Below are positions 53,549-61,844 of a DNA stretch of 64,000 bases, piece by piece. A program made the position numbers and the translations under genes. This DNA is from Pseudomonadota bacterium (GTDB lineage Bacteria; Chloroflexota; UBA6077; JAJPHF01). Numbering within the stretch: the first letter of the stretch is position 1; every line of letters starts with the position of its first letter. The notes beneath the pieces were generated by a model, which saw nothing but the letters and a program-made list of their open reading frames with translations, had not been told where the DNA came from and ran no database searches. The stretch covers positions 43,220 to 107,219 of the forward strand of contig JAJPHF010000013.1 in the NCBI GenBank assembly GCA_021325365.1, in the 5' to 3' direction.

Positions 53549-55087
53549 ATGAGCAATCGGGACGTGGCCGCGACCTGGCAATACCACAACGGCACGAAGC
53601 ACTCCATCCAGAGCATCCGTGCCAACCGCCACGTGCTCGACTTCGCGAATCAGCCGATCCCCTACAAGATCTACACGTCGCTCCCGCCGAGCCCCCTGCC
53701 GAACGATTTCTCCCCGTCGGCCGTGCCGGGGCTGGACGCCATCGCCGCCACCGGCACCGAGCCGGCCGGACCGCGCATCCCCGACCGCGCGGCCGTCGCT
53801 CGGCTGTGCTACTTCTCCAATGGCATCACCAAAGTGCTGCGCTTCCCGGGGGGCGAGATGCCGTTCCGCGCGGCGGCGTGTACGGGCGCGCTGTTCCACA
53901 TCGAGCACTACGTGATCTGTGGCGATCTGCCGGGGCTGCCGGCGGGCGTCTACCACTACGCGGCCCACGATCACGCCCTACGCCGACTGCGCGCGGGCGA
54001 CTACCGGCCGGTACTGGTCGCGGCGAGCGGCGACGAGCCGGCCATCGCAGCGGCGCCCGCCGTCATCGCCCAGACGACCACCTACTGGCGCAACGCCTGG
54101 AAGTACCAGGCGCGCGCCTACCGCCACGCCTACTGGGACGACGGTACGATCCTGGCGAACCTCCTCGCCGCGGCCGCCGGCAGCGGGCTACCCACGCGGG
54201 TAGTGCTGGGCTTCGCCGACGAGCCGGTAAACCGCCTGCTGGACGTGGACCCGGACCAGGAGGCAGCCATCAGCCTCGTCGCGGTGGGGCGCGCGGAGCC
54301 ACCGGCCGCGCCCGCGCCGCCGGTCACGCCACTCGGGCTTCCTACGCAGCGGCTCTCGGCGCACACGGTCGACTATCCAGCCATACGCGCCATGCACGCC
54401 GCGTCTTCCCTGGCGTCGGCCGACGAGGCCGCGGCCTGGCACGGCGCCGCGGCGCCCGCGCCCCTGCCGCCCGCCCGCGGGCCGGTCGTGCCGCTCGAGC
54501 CGCTGCCGCCCGACGCGCTGCCGACCGATCCGATCGAGACGGTCATCCGCCGCCGTGGCTCGACGCGCCAGTTCACGCGCGACCCCATCGGCTACGACCA
54601 GCTCTCGACGCTGCTCGACCGCTCGACACGGGGCTACGCGGCCGACTACCGCGCGCTCGACCGCCCACTCGCCGACCTGTACCTCATCGTGAACGCGGTG
54701 GACGGCCTGGACGCGGGCACGTACGTATTGCGGCGCGCGGAGGGCGCGCTAGAGCGCCTGGCGGCCGGCGACTACCGCGACCAGGCGGGCCTGCTCGACC
54801 TCGGGCAGGAGCTGGCCGCCGACGCGGCGGTGAACTGCTACTGGCTGACCGACCTAGAGCCGCTGCTGGCGCGCTTCGGCAACCGCGGCTACCGCGCCGC
54901 GCAGCTGGACGCGGCCATCGAGGCGGGCAAGCTGTACCTCGCCTGCTACGCCCTGCGCATTGGCGCCACGGGCCTGACCTTCTTCGACGACGATGTGACC
55001 ACCTTCTTCTCGCCTCACGCGACGGGCAAGAGCGTCCTGTTCCTCGTCGCCCTCGGTCGCCCACTGCGCCGCCGCGCGCCCCGGTAG
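53549..55087 (+). CDS. Tandem SagB/ThcOx-type nitroreductase-fold protein
   Basis: This 512-residue protein contains two nitroreductase-like modules. Module 1 shows RAAACTGALFHIEHYVICGDLPGLPAGVYHY and IAQTTTYWRNAWKYQARAYRHAYWDDGTILANLL. Module 2 (from about 325) shows IETVIRRRGSTRQFTRDPIGYDQLSTLL and LDAAIEAGKLYLACYALRIGATGLTFFDDD. SagB-like FMN enzymes dehydrogenate azoline rings in thiazole/oxazole-modified peptides, but no precursor peptide or YcaO cyclodehydratase gene is in the window. Stand-alone tandem forms are also known from genomes without TOMM clusters. Function is therefore open. Confidence 0.82.
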   Translation: MSNRDVAATWQYHNGTKHSIQSIRANRHVLDFANQPIPYKIYTSLPPSPLPNDFSPSAVPGLDAIAATGTEPAGPRIPDRAAVARLCYFSNGITKVLRFPGGEMPFRAAACTGALFHIEHYVICGDLPGLPAGVYHYAAHDHALRRLRAGDYRPVLVAASGDEPAIAAAPAVIAQTTTYWRNAWKYQARAYRHAYWDDGTILANLLAAAAGSGLPTRVVLGFADEPVNRLLDVDPDQEAAISLVAVGRAEPPAAPAPPVTPLGLPTQRLSAHTVDYPAIRAMHAASSLASADEAAAWHGAAAPAPLPPARGPVVPLEPLPPDALPTDPIETVIRRRGSTRQFTRDPIGYDQLSTLLDRSTRGYAADYRALDRPLADLYLIVNAVDGLDAGTYVLRRAEGALERLAAGDYRDQAGLLDLGQELAADAAVNCYWLTDLEPLLARFGNRGYRAAQLDAAIEAGKLYLACYALRIGATGLTFFDDDVTTFFSPHATGKSVLFLVALGRPLRRRAPR

Positions 55088-55144
55088 TTGGGCTCTCCCG
55101 AGAGCGGTGAGGCAGCGCGGCGCCGGGGATGTCGGGATAGCACA

Positions 55145-55497
55145 TCACTGGTCCGGCGCCTCGCGCTGCAGCAAATCTTGGAGCATCGCGGCGAGGGGTG
55201 GTAGATCGCCGGTGATCGTCTGCCAGAGTATCGGCAAGCTCACGACGAAGTAACCGTGGATAACTACATTCCGCATGCCCCGCATTTCGTGCAAAGGAAG
55301 CTGCGGGTATCTGCTGCCGATCTCGGGGGGATCTGTCGGGCAGCCTCGCCGATGACGGCGATGTTGCGAATGACCGCGTCCACGGCCATGTCGTCGGCCG
55401 CGAACGTCTCGAACGTCAGATTCCGCGTGTATCTCTCGATGCGCGCACTGGCCTCAAGGATGTCCTGTATGCGCTGTCGCCAGTCTCGTGACCGCAC
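55145..55497 (-). pseudogene. HepT-type HEPN toxin gene with a frameshift in a C-run
   Basis: The first part reads RDWRQRIQDILEASARIERY and IRNIAVIGEAARQIPP, a DUF86/HEPN domain, and then stops early. One frame over, the sequence continues EIGSRYPQLPLHEMRGMRNVVIHGYFVVS, with the Rx4H RNase motif, to a normal stop at 55145. The break falls in a run of six G on the plus strand (55325-55330); one extra base would restore the protein. The N-terminus overlaps the mntA gene by 44 bp. It could be a true mutation, phase variation or an assembly error. Confidence 0.82.
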
Positions 55498-55777
55498 GCA
55501 CCGCCTCCTGCAGAACGCGGTCTCGCATCTGTGGACGCAGCGCGTCCGGCGTCACCAAGTCAACGGGGCATCCCAGCACCTGCTCGAGGTAGTCCTTAAG
55601 ACGCACGAAGCCAAAGAGCCCGATCGCTCGGTCGAACTCTACCAGGATATCGACATCGCTTTCAGGCCCGGCCTCATCACGCGCGACAGAGCCGAACAGG
55701 GCCAGGGTCTTGACCCCGAACTGCTCGATCTCCGATCGTCGCGCGTCAAGTGCCGCCAGGGCTTCATTGCGTCGCAT
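55454..55777 (-). CDS. mntA: MntA-type minimal nucleotidyltransferase antitoxin
   Basis: The 107-residue protein has the MNT signature LALFGSVARDEAGPESDVDILVEF (GSx10DxD) and the end VDLVTPDALRPQMRDRVLQEAV. In MntA/HepT modules this enzyme AMPylates the HEPN toxin near its active site and inactivates it. The ATG at 55777 is preceded by GGGGGTG. The HepT partner overlaps its 3' end and is frameshifted, so the module may now be orphaned. Confidence 0.87.
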   Translation of the reverse strand: MRRNEALAALDARRSEIEQFGVKTLALFGSVARDEAGPESDVDILVEFDRAIGLFGFVRLKDYLEQVLGCPVDLVTPDALRPQMRDRVLQEAVRAVTRLATAHTGHP

Positions 55778-55869
55778 AAGACACCCCCAGCCGCTCACTC
55801 TCACCTTACCCCGGCAGGGGCGCGGCACGAAAGAGCCGGCTGGGGGTGCTGGGCGTTCGGAACGGGCCG

Positions 55870-57300
55870 CTACCGCGCGCCGGCGGGCTCGCGGACGGGG
55901 CGGCGACTGTAGGGCTTGAGCAGCTTCTCCAGGTCCACGGCGTCGATCTGGTCCTCGGGCACCTGGGCACGCGGCGGGAACCAGTTCGGCGCCGCCGGCT
56001 TCGTCGCGTCGATGATCATCGCCGGCATCATGCGCGGCTGCTTCGTGCCGTCCTCGAAGTAGTCCCAGCCGGCCGGGTTCAGGCCGCCGGGTCCCGACCA
56101 GTTGTCGATCACCGTCAACCCCTTGTCGGCACGGAAGCGCGAGCCGACCGCCCACATCACTTCCTGCTCGTTGAACGGGTTGATGTCGTCGTCCACCAGG
56201 ATCACGAGCTTCAGGTTCTCGGGCTCGGTGAGCAGCGCCGCGAACGCCGCCTTCTTCGCCTCCGCCTCGTTGCGCTTGGTGTACGAGATGTAGCAGTGCA
56301 TGCGCACGTGCGCCGGCACGTTCACCGCCTTCACGCCCTGCACGACCTGCTTCACGCGGCGGAAGATGCTCCCCATACGCGGCAGGCTGCCCAGGACGCA
56401 GTGCTCGCGGTGGCCGGCGAACACGTCGTAGAAGATGGCGTCCTTGCGCATGGTGATGGCGTTCACGCGGATGTAGGGCTTCGGTCCGGACTCGGTGTAG
56501 TAGCCGGGCCACTCGGCGAACGGCCCCTCCTGACGGTAAGCGCCGGGGTGAATCGTGCCCTCGATGACGATCTCGGCGCGCGCCGGCACCATCAGGTCCG
56601 AGGTCTCGCACTTCACCACCTCGACCGGCTCGCCGAGCAGCGCGCCCGCCTCGGCGTACTCGCCGCCGATGCCGGGGAGGCGCGAGATGGTGCCCATGAC
56701 CACGGCCGGATGGTGGCCGATGACGATCGCCACCGGCATCGGCTGGTTCAGCTCCTCGTACCGCTGCTGGATGTACAGGCCGTTGTGGCCGAGCATGAAC
56801 CACACGCCGATCTTGTCGTGGTCGAGGATCTGATGGCGGTAGAGGCCCAGGTTCAGGGCGTTCGAGTCCGGGTCGCGCGCCACCAGGCTGCCGCTCGTGA
56901 TGTAGGGGCCGCCATCTAGTTCGTTGTGCGTGGGGATCGGCAGGCGGCTCAGGTCGGCGTCGGCGCCGCGCCAGATCACTTCCTTGACGGGACCGCTGTC
57001 CACCACGACCGGCGGGACGGGGCTCGCCTGCTTCTCGGCGTACACGTCCACCATGCGCTCGACGGTGGTGCCGAGCGCCATGGCGAGCCGCTCGTACGTC
57101 GCGGTCAGGTTCACGATGACCGGGAGGTCGGTGCCGCGCACGCGCTGGAAGAAGATCGCGGGGAACTCGCCCCGCCGCTCCAGCGCGGCGGCCACGGCGG
57201 TGATCCCGAATTGGGGGTCGACCTCTTCCTCGATCATCTTCAGGTCGTCGGGGCGCCGCTCGGCCACCTCGGCGATAAAGGTACGGAGATCCTTTGCCAC
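55870..57300 (-). CDS. UbiD-family prenylated-FMN-dependent decarboxylase
   Basis: The 476-residue protein follows the UbiD plan: DLRTFIAEVAERRPDDL at the start, PIPTHNELDGGPYITSG, an IVIGHHPAVVMGT loop, EIVIEGTIHPGAYRQEGPFAEWPGYY with the conserved Arg/Glu residues of the prFMN site, and DDDINPFNEQEVMWA. These enzymes reversibly (de)carboxylate aromatic or alpha,beta-unsaturated acids. No UbiX prenyltransferase is in the window. It is divergent from a VOC gene, suggesting a shared catabolic role. Confidence 0.92.
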   Translation of the reverse strand: MAKDLRTFIAEVAERRPDDLKMIEEEVDPQFGITAVAAALERRGEFPAIFFQRVRGTDLPVIVNLTATYERLAMALGTTVERMVDVYAEKQASPVPPVVVDSGPVKEVIWRGADADLSRLPIPTHNELDGGPYITSGSLVARDPDSNALNLGLYRHQILDHDKIGVWFMLGHNGLYIQQRYEELNQPMPVAIVIGHHPAVVMGTISRLPGIGGEYAEAGALLGEPVEVVKCETSDLMVPARAEIVIEGTIHPGAYRQEGPFAEWPGYYTESGPKPYIRVNAITMRKDAIFYDVFAGHREHCVLGSLPRMGSIFRRVKQVVQGVKAVNVPAHVRMHCYISYTKRNEAEAKKAAFAALLTEPENLKLVILVDDDINPFNEQEVMWAVGSRFRADKGLTVIDNWSGPGGLNPAGWDYFEDGTKQPRMMPAMIIDATKPAAPNWFPPRAQVPEDQIDAVDLEKLLKPYSRRPVREPAGAR

Positions 57301-57487
57301 GGCGCAGCCTCCTCGTCAGCTAGAGCATGGGATTCGCCGCCATTGTAGACGGAACGGCGCCGGGCTGTCGATGGCTGCGCCGACATGGCTCGCCCGTCGC
57401 GCTGGCCGCGCCGCCCCGTTCGCGCCATAATGAGGGAGACGCGCGGCGACGCAGCGCGTGCGGGCAGGCGTCGCGGGAGGTAGCGAG

Positions 57488-57967
57488 ATGGCGAAGCTTC
57501 GGCACCTGGCGTTTGTGTGCAAGGACCCCAAGAAGGTGGCCGAGTTCCTGGAGCAGGCGTTCGACATCGAGGTGCTGTACCACACCGACCCGCCGGGGGT
57601 CGTCGTGCTCTCTGATGGCGACGTGAACTTCACGCTGCTGCCGGAGAGCTTCGCCGAGCACGACCCCGTGCCGTGGCACTTCGGTCTGGAGATGACGCAC
57701 GAGGAGATCGAGGCCCGGCGACCGAGACTCGAGGCGATGGGCGTGAAGATTCACGAGGGCGTGCGCGACGGCCGGCCGGTGGAGATGTTCCTGCACACGC
57801 CCGAGGGCCATCGCATCGACCTGGCGCCCTTCTGGCCCACCAAGCCCGGCCAGACGCGGCGACAGCAAGCGTACAAGCAATGGGAGAACGCGGCGGAGTG
57901 GGAGCGCGGCAGCGGCCCGCTCGCCGAGGACTCCAGCGTCCGCCAGGTCGCGCGGCAGGCACAGTGA
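57488..57967 (+). CDS. VOC family protein next to UbiD
   Basis: The 159-residue protein starts AKLRHLAFVCKDPKKVAEFLEQAF with the first metal His. It has a second His in PWHFGLEMTHEEI, and the third ligand position is Asp rather than Glu in GHRIDLAPFW. A basic, acidic-tailed extension of about 35 residues follows the fold. It differs from the two VOC genes at 8-10 kb. ATG 57488 follows GGGAGGTAGCG. Confidence 0.85.
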   Translation: MAKLRHLAFVCKDPKKVAEFLEQAFDIEVLYHTDPPGVVVLSDGDVNFTLLPESFAEHDPVPWHFGLEMTHEEIEARRPRLEAMGVKIHEGVRDGRPVEMFLHTPEGHRIDLAPFWPTKPGQTRRQQAYKQWENAAEWERGSGPLAEDSSVRQVARQAQ

Positions 57968-58245
57968 CACCGCCTGGCGGCGCGGCCCGGCCGGCGCGGT
58001 GAAGCCGCGGGCCTGGCAGGCGGCGCCCAGCCAGGGAGCGGCAGACTATCGGGGCAACCACACCGGCGTGAGCCCGGCCGCGGCCCCCCGGGCGGCTAGC
58101 GGTCGCGCGGCGCGGTGAAATACCCTCACCTCGTCGGCTACCGCGAGGCTGCGGGCGGGCAGTCCGGCATGCCACGAGGCCGGGAGCAGCAGGCCCGGGC
58201 GAGGCCGCGGGCCGGGAGGCAACGATTAGCGGCGACGCACGTTTT

Positions 58246-58659
58246 GTGGGGACCTGGCGCCTGCTCTCCATGTCGGTGCGCCAGCCCAACGGCGAGGTGA
58301 CCCGCCCCATGGGGGACCACCCGCGCGGTATGCTGATGTACACGGCGGGCGGCCACATGTCGGTGCAGGTGATGCACGGCGACCGGCGGCTCTTCGGCTC
58401 GGGGGGGCGCGGCGGCACGATCGAGGAGGCCGCGGAGGCCTTCCGGACCTACATTGCCTACTGCGGCACCTACCGCGTGGACGACGCCGCGGGCATCGTC
58501 TACCACGAGCCCGACTGCCACGGCTTCCCCAACGGCGTGGGCGTGCCGCTGAAGCGCTACTTCACCTTCGTGGGCGACCGGCTGCTCCTGAGCGGCGACC
58601 GGCCCCCCACGCCTGATGCCGTCGACCACCCCGCGCTCGTCTGGCAGCGCGTCGAGTAG
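58246..58659 (+). CDS. Lipocalin-like domain protein
   Basis: This protein of about 137 residues matches the lipocalin-like group: VGTWRLLSMSVRQPNGEVTRPMG, GMLMYTAGGHMSVQVM, a middle helix with EEAAEAFRTYIAYCGTYRV, and PLKRYFTFVGDRLLLSG. These barrels probably bind small hydrophobic molecules. Family members usually start a few residues earlier; an in-frame ATT at 58225 (then SGDARFVGTW), five bases after GGGAGG, may be the true start, with GTG 58246 as the conventional one. Confidence 0.8.
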   Translation: MGTWRLLSMSVRQPNGEVTRPMGDHPRGMLMYTAGGHMSVQVMHGDRRLFGSGGRGGTIEEAAEAFRTYIAYCGTYRVDDAAGIVYHEPDCHGFPNGVGVPLKRYFTFVGDRLLLSGDRPPTPDAVDHPALVWQRVE

Positions 58660-58807
58660 CCGCGCCCCGCGTGCCGCCGGCTCATCGGCCTGGCGCGCTG
58701 CTGAGTCTCAGAGTGTACAGATGTACCGCAATGGCCGGGCGGCGCGCGTGGTACACTCGGTACTAGTCGGGAGTGCGGCTCTCAAGGGGCGCGACAGAGT
58801 CGGGCGC

Positions 58808-59032
58808 ATGGACTACCGAGAGCGAATTACCATCGAGCCGGACAAGCGTGGCGGCAAGCCGTGCATACGCGGCCTGCGGATCACCGTGTACGACGTGCTC
58901 TCCTATTTGGCCGCAGGTATGACGGTCGATGAGGTGTTGGCAGACTTTCCCTCCCTCACCAGGGATGACGTGCTGGCCTGCCTGAGCTATGCAGCCGAGC
59001 GTGAGCGACAGACGCTCGTCGCCCGGGGATGA
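58808..59032 (+). CDS. DUF433 family antitoxin-like protein
   Basis: The 74-residue protein has RITIEPDKRGGKPCIRGLRITVYDVLSYLAAGM and VLADFPSLTRDDVLACLSYAAERE, the classic DUF433 helix-turn-helix. Such proteins pair with PIN-like toxins as DNA-binding antitoxins. Its stop overlaps the start of the next gene by 4 bp. ATG 58808 lies at the family's normal N-terminus. Confidence 0.9.
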   Translation: MDYRERITIEPDKRGGKPCIRGLRITVYDVLSYLAAGMTVDEVLADFPSLTRDDVLACLSYAAERERQTLVARG

Positions 59033-59367
59033 AGCTTCTCTTTGACCATAATATCTCGCCTCGCATCCTCGGGCGCCTGGCCGATGTATTTCCTGATGCT
59101 ACTCACGTGGCGCTAGTTGGGCTGGAGCGCGCGCCCGATTCCACCGTCTGGAGGTACGCGCAGGTAAACGGCCGCCCCATTGTCACCAAGGATGCCGATT
59201 TCAACGACTTCAGCACCGTACGCGGCTTTCCCCCGAAGGTCATCTGGCTTCGAATCGGCAACTGTACCACCGGCCAGATCGAAGCGCTGCTGCGGCTTCA
59301 CCAGGCCACGATCCGCGCTTTCGCGACCGACGACCAGGCCGGAACTCTCGTTCTTCTGCTCCCGTAG
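59029..59367 (+). CDS. DUF5615 PIN-like toxin
   Basis: The 112-residue protein begins MKLLFDHNISPRILGRLAD (first acidic residue). It has HVALVGLERAPDSTVWRYA and GRPIVTKDADFNDFSTVRGFPPKVIWLRIGN with the further acidic residues of a Mut7-C/PIN-like nuclease fold. It is expected to be an RNase held inactive by the DUF433 partner, and the two genes are translationally coupled. Confidence 0.9.
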   Translation: MKLLFDHNISPRILGRLADVFPDATHVALVGLERAPDSTVWRYAQVNGRPIVTKDADFNDFSTVRGFPPKVIWLRIGNCTTGQIEALLRLHQATIRAFATDDQAGTLVLLLP

Positions 59368-59528
59368 GGCGACCGTACCACAGAGGGCTCTGCACAGCCG
59401 AAGTTTACTCTATTGCTCTAACTATGTGGCGCGACCTAGCGGCAAGCCAGGCAGCTCTCTGTGGCGGCGGCCGGCGGCGGCACGGTAGCATTGGGGACGC
59501 GCGACCCACCCGGCGGCAGGAGGCGATG

Positions 59529-60653
59529 ATGAACCAGGGGCGCTACGCCGAGCGCCTGCGGCGGCTGCGGCAGATGATGGCCGCCCAGCAGCTCGACGGC
59601 TTGCTCACCTACGGCAACCCCTTCCGCAAGGACTACCTGCGCTACGTCCATCCGGCGCCCACGCCGTCGCCCTATGGGTTCTGCCTGCTCACGCCCGAGG
59701 GCGGCACGCTGTTTGTCGAGGCGCCGTGGGACACCCTGCCGGCCGCCGAGACGGTGCAGGAAGTCGTCGGCGCGCGGTCGGCCGCCGGCGTGGCGCAGGC
59801 GGTAGCCGCAAAAGTGCGCCAGCTTGGGCTCGGGCCGCGCCTCGGGCTCGCGGGGGGCGAGGTCATGGAGTCCGAGCTGTACGACACGCTGCGCGAGCGC
59901 CTCGGCCCCGCGACGCTGGTGCCGGCCTCGAAGGCGGTCATGGAGCTGCGCTACGTGAAGGACGCCGTCGAGCTGGAGGCCATCCGCCGCGCGGCCGCCA
60001 TCGCCGATGAAGGCTGGAAGACGTTCGTCGCCACCTGCCAGCCCGGCGTGCCGCAGTACGAGATCACCGCCCGCTGCGAGGAGCGCGTGCGCGAGCTGGG
60101 CGCCGAGGACAACTTCATGATCCTATCGTCGGGCACGCGCGACGTGTACGGCATGACGCCGCCCTCGTCGCGCCGGCTGGAGCGCGGCGACAGCGTGCTC
60201 ACCGAGTTCACCCCGCAGGTGGACGGCTACTACGCGCAGCTCTGCCGCTCGCTGACCGTCGGGCCAGCCAGCCCGGCACAGCAGCGCTCGTTCGCGATCT
60301 TCAAGGCCGCCGCCGACGCCGCCCTGGCGATCATCAAGCCGGGCGTCACCGCGGCCGACATCGCCAACGCCGAGAACGCGGTGTTCGCGGCCGAGGGCTA
60401 CGGCGAATATTGCTCGGCCCAGTACACGCGCGTGCGCGGCCATGCGGTGGGCCTGCACTTCGACGAGGAGCCGATGCTCTGGCCCGACGTGGCCTTCACG
60501 ATCCGCGCCGGCATGGTGCTGATCCCGCATCCCAACACCTACCTGCCGCTCGCCGGCTACATGGTGTTCGGCGACTCGGTCCTGGTGACCGAGACGGGCT
60601 GTGAGCTGATCACGCAGACGCCGCGCATCCTGTTCGAGGCGGGAGTGAGCTGA
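59529..60653 (+). CDS. M24-fold protein (creatinase/Xaa-Pro peptidase-like) lacking part of the metal site
   Basis: The 374-residue protein has a creatinase N-terminal domain and an M24 pita-bread domain: KAVMELRYVKDAVELEAIRRAAAIAD, VRGHAVGLHFDEEP and GMVLIPHPNTYL. In metal-dependent members two Asp occur in LxDxG..YxAD; here the segment is LTEFTPQVDGYYAQLCR, and the later Glu of the GMVxTxEP motif is His. A metal-free creatinase-like hydrolase is more likely than an aminopeptidase. ATG 59529 (AGGAGG five bases upstream) is preferred to 59526. Confidence 0.85.
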   Translation: MNQGRYAERLRRLRQMMAAQQLDGLLTYGNPFRKDYLRYVHPAPTPSPYGFCLLTPEGGTLFVEAPWDTLPAAETVQEVVGARSAAGVAQAVAAKVRQLGLGPRLGLAGGEVMESELYDTLRERLGPATLVPASKAVMELRYVKDAVELEAIRRAAAIADEGWKTFVATCQPGVPQYEITARCEERVRELGAEDNFMILSSGTRDVYGMTPPSSRRLERGDSVLTEFTPQVDGYYAQLCRSLTVGPASPAQQRSFAIFKAAADAALAIIKPGVTAADIANAENAVFAAEGYGEYCSAQYTRVRGHAVGLHFDEEPMLWPDVAFTIRAGMVLIPHPNTYLPLAGYMVFGDSVLVTETGCELITQTPRILFEAGVS

Positions 60654-61678
60654 TGAAGCGCGGCCTCATCGAGTGGGACCCGAGCGAGCTACCCGCCGCG
60701 ACGCTGGCGGGGCGCGTGGCCCGCGTGCGGAGCGTGCTGGCCGAGCGCGGCCTCGACGCTGCCGTGTTCTACACCAGCGTGGCGCAGCCGGGCATCGTGC
60801 GCTACCTGACGCACTTTCTGCCCTACTGGAATGAGGGGCTGCTGGTGCTGCCGCGCGAGGGCGAGCCGACGCTGTTCGTCGCGCTCTCGAACCGCGTCTT
60901 CCCGTGGATCAAGGGCAGCTCGACGCTGCAAGACGTGCGCGCCTCGCGCAACCTGGGAGTCGACGCCGCCAGGCTGCTTGCCGAGCGCGGCGCCGCGCGG
61001 GTGGGCCTCGGCGACAGTGGGAGCATTCCCTATCGCGTAATCGAGGAGCTGCGGAGCAACCTGGCGGACGGCCAGGTGGTAGACGCCCCGGAGCTGGCCG
61101 CTCGTCTGTGCCTTGGCGCCGACGCCGACGAGCTGCGGCTACGGGGCCACGCCGGGCGCATCGCTGCCGACGCGCTGGCCGCGCTCGGCCCCAACGTGGC
61201 GGGGCGCACGGACAGCGCGGTCGCCGGCCAGCTCGACGGTGCCATGCGCCTCAACCGCGCCGAGGACACGCTGGTGTTGGTCGGCCCCGCCGGGCGCTGG
61301 CCGGGCCTGCCCACGGGGATAACGCTCGGCGAGCGGGCACACGTCGTGGTACAGGTCGAATACAAGGGCCACTGGGTGCTGACAGGCCGCACGCTCGGCG
61401 CGTCGGCAGACGCCGCGGCGGCCTGGCAGGCGCGACTCGCCACGCTCGCGGCGCCCGGGCGCGCGGTGGGCGCGCTCGCGGCCGAGGCGCGCGCGCACGA
61501 CGGGACGGAGGTCTACGTGTACCGCAGCGGGCGGGGCGCCCCCTTCACAGCGCTCGACGAGCGCGATGCGCTCGTGGCGGGCGACGTGGCGGCGGTGCTC
61601 GCATATCGCGCGGCCGACGGGGACGACCTCTACGGCGCGACCTTTGCCGTCGAGCCGGCGGGCCCGCGACCGATTTAA
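60653..61678 (+). CDS. Second, divergent M24-fold protein
   Basis: The 341-residue protein overlaps the previous stop by 1 bp and has a creatinase-type N-terminal half (RVRSVLAERGLDAAVFYTSVAQPGIVRYLTHFLPYW). Its C-terminal half, with RLRGHAGRIAADAL and AHVVVQVEYKGHWVLTGRTLG, resembles a shortened M24 domain in which none of the five metal ligands is clear. It probably forms a heteromeric complex with its upstream partner (inference). Substrate unknown. Confidence 0.75.
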   Translation: MKRGLIEWDPSELPAATLAGRVARVRSVLAERGLDAAVFYTSVAQPGIVRYLTHFLPYWNEGLLVLPREGEPTLFVALSNRVFPWIKGSSTLQDVRASRNLGVDAARLLAERGAARVGLGDSGSIPYRVIEELRSNLADGQVVDAPELAARLCLGADADELRLRGHAGRIAADALAALGPNVAGRTDSAVAGQLDGAMRLNRAEDTLVLVGPAGRWPGLPTGITLGERAHVVVQVEYKGHWVLTGRTLGASADAAAAWQARLATLAAPGRAVGALAAEARAHDGTEVYVYRSGRGAPFTALDERDALVAGDVAAVLAYRAADGDDLYGATFAVEPAGPRPI

Positions 61679-61844
61679 CGCTCCGCCAGCACGACAGGTT
61701 CCGCTTCGCGCTCCCAGGACGCCGTCCGGGCGGCTCCGGCACGAGCCGCCCAAGCGCTCGCCCCCGGCCGCGAGCCGTGCCACCGATGACGGCGCGCGTC
61801 TATACGGCGCGACGGAGCACCGAGTGGGGTCGGAGCGGAGGCCG

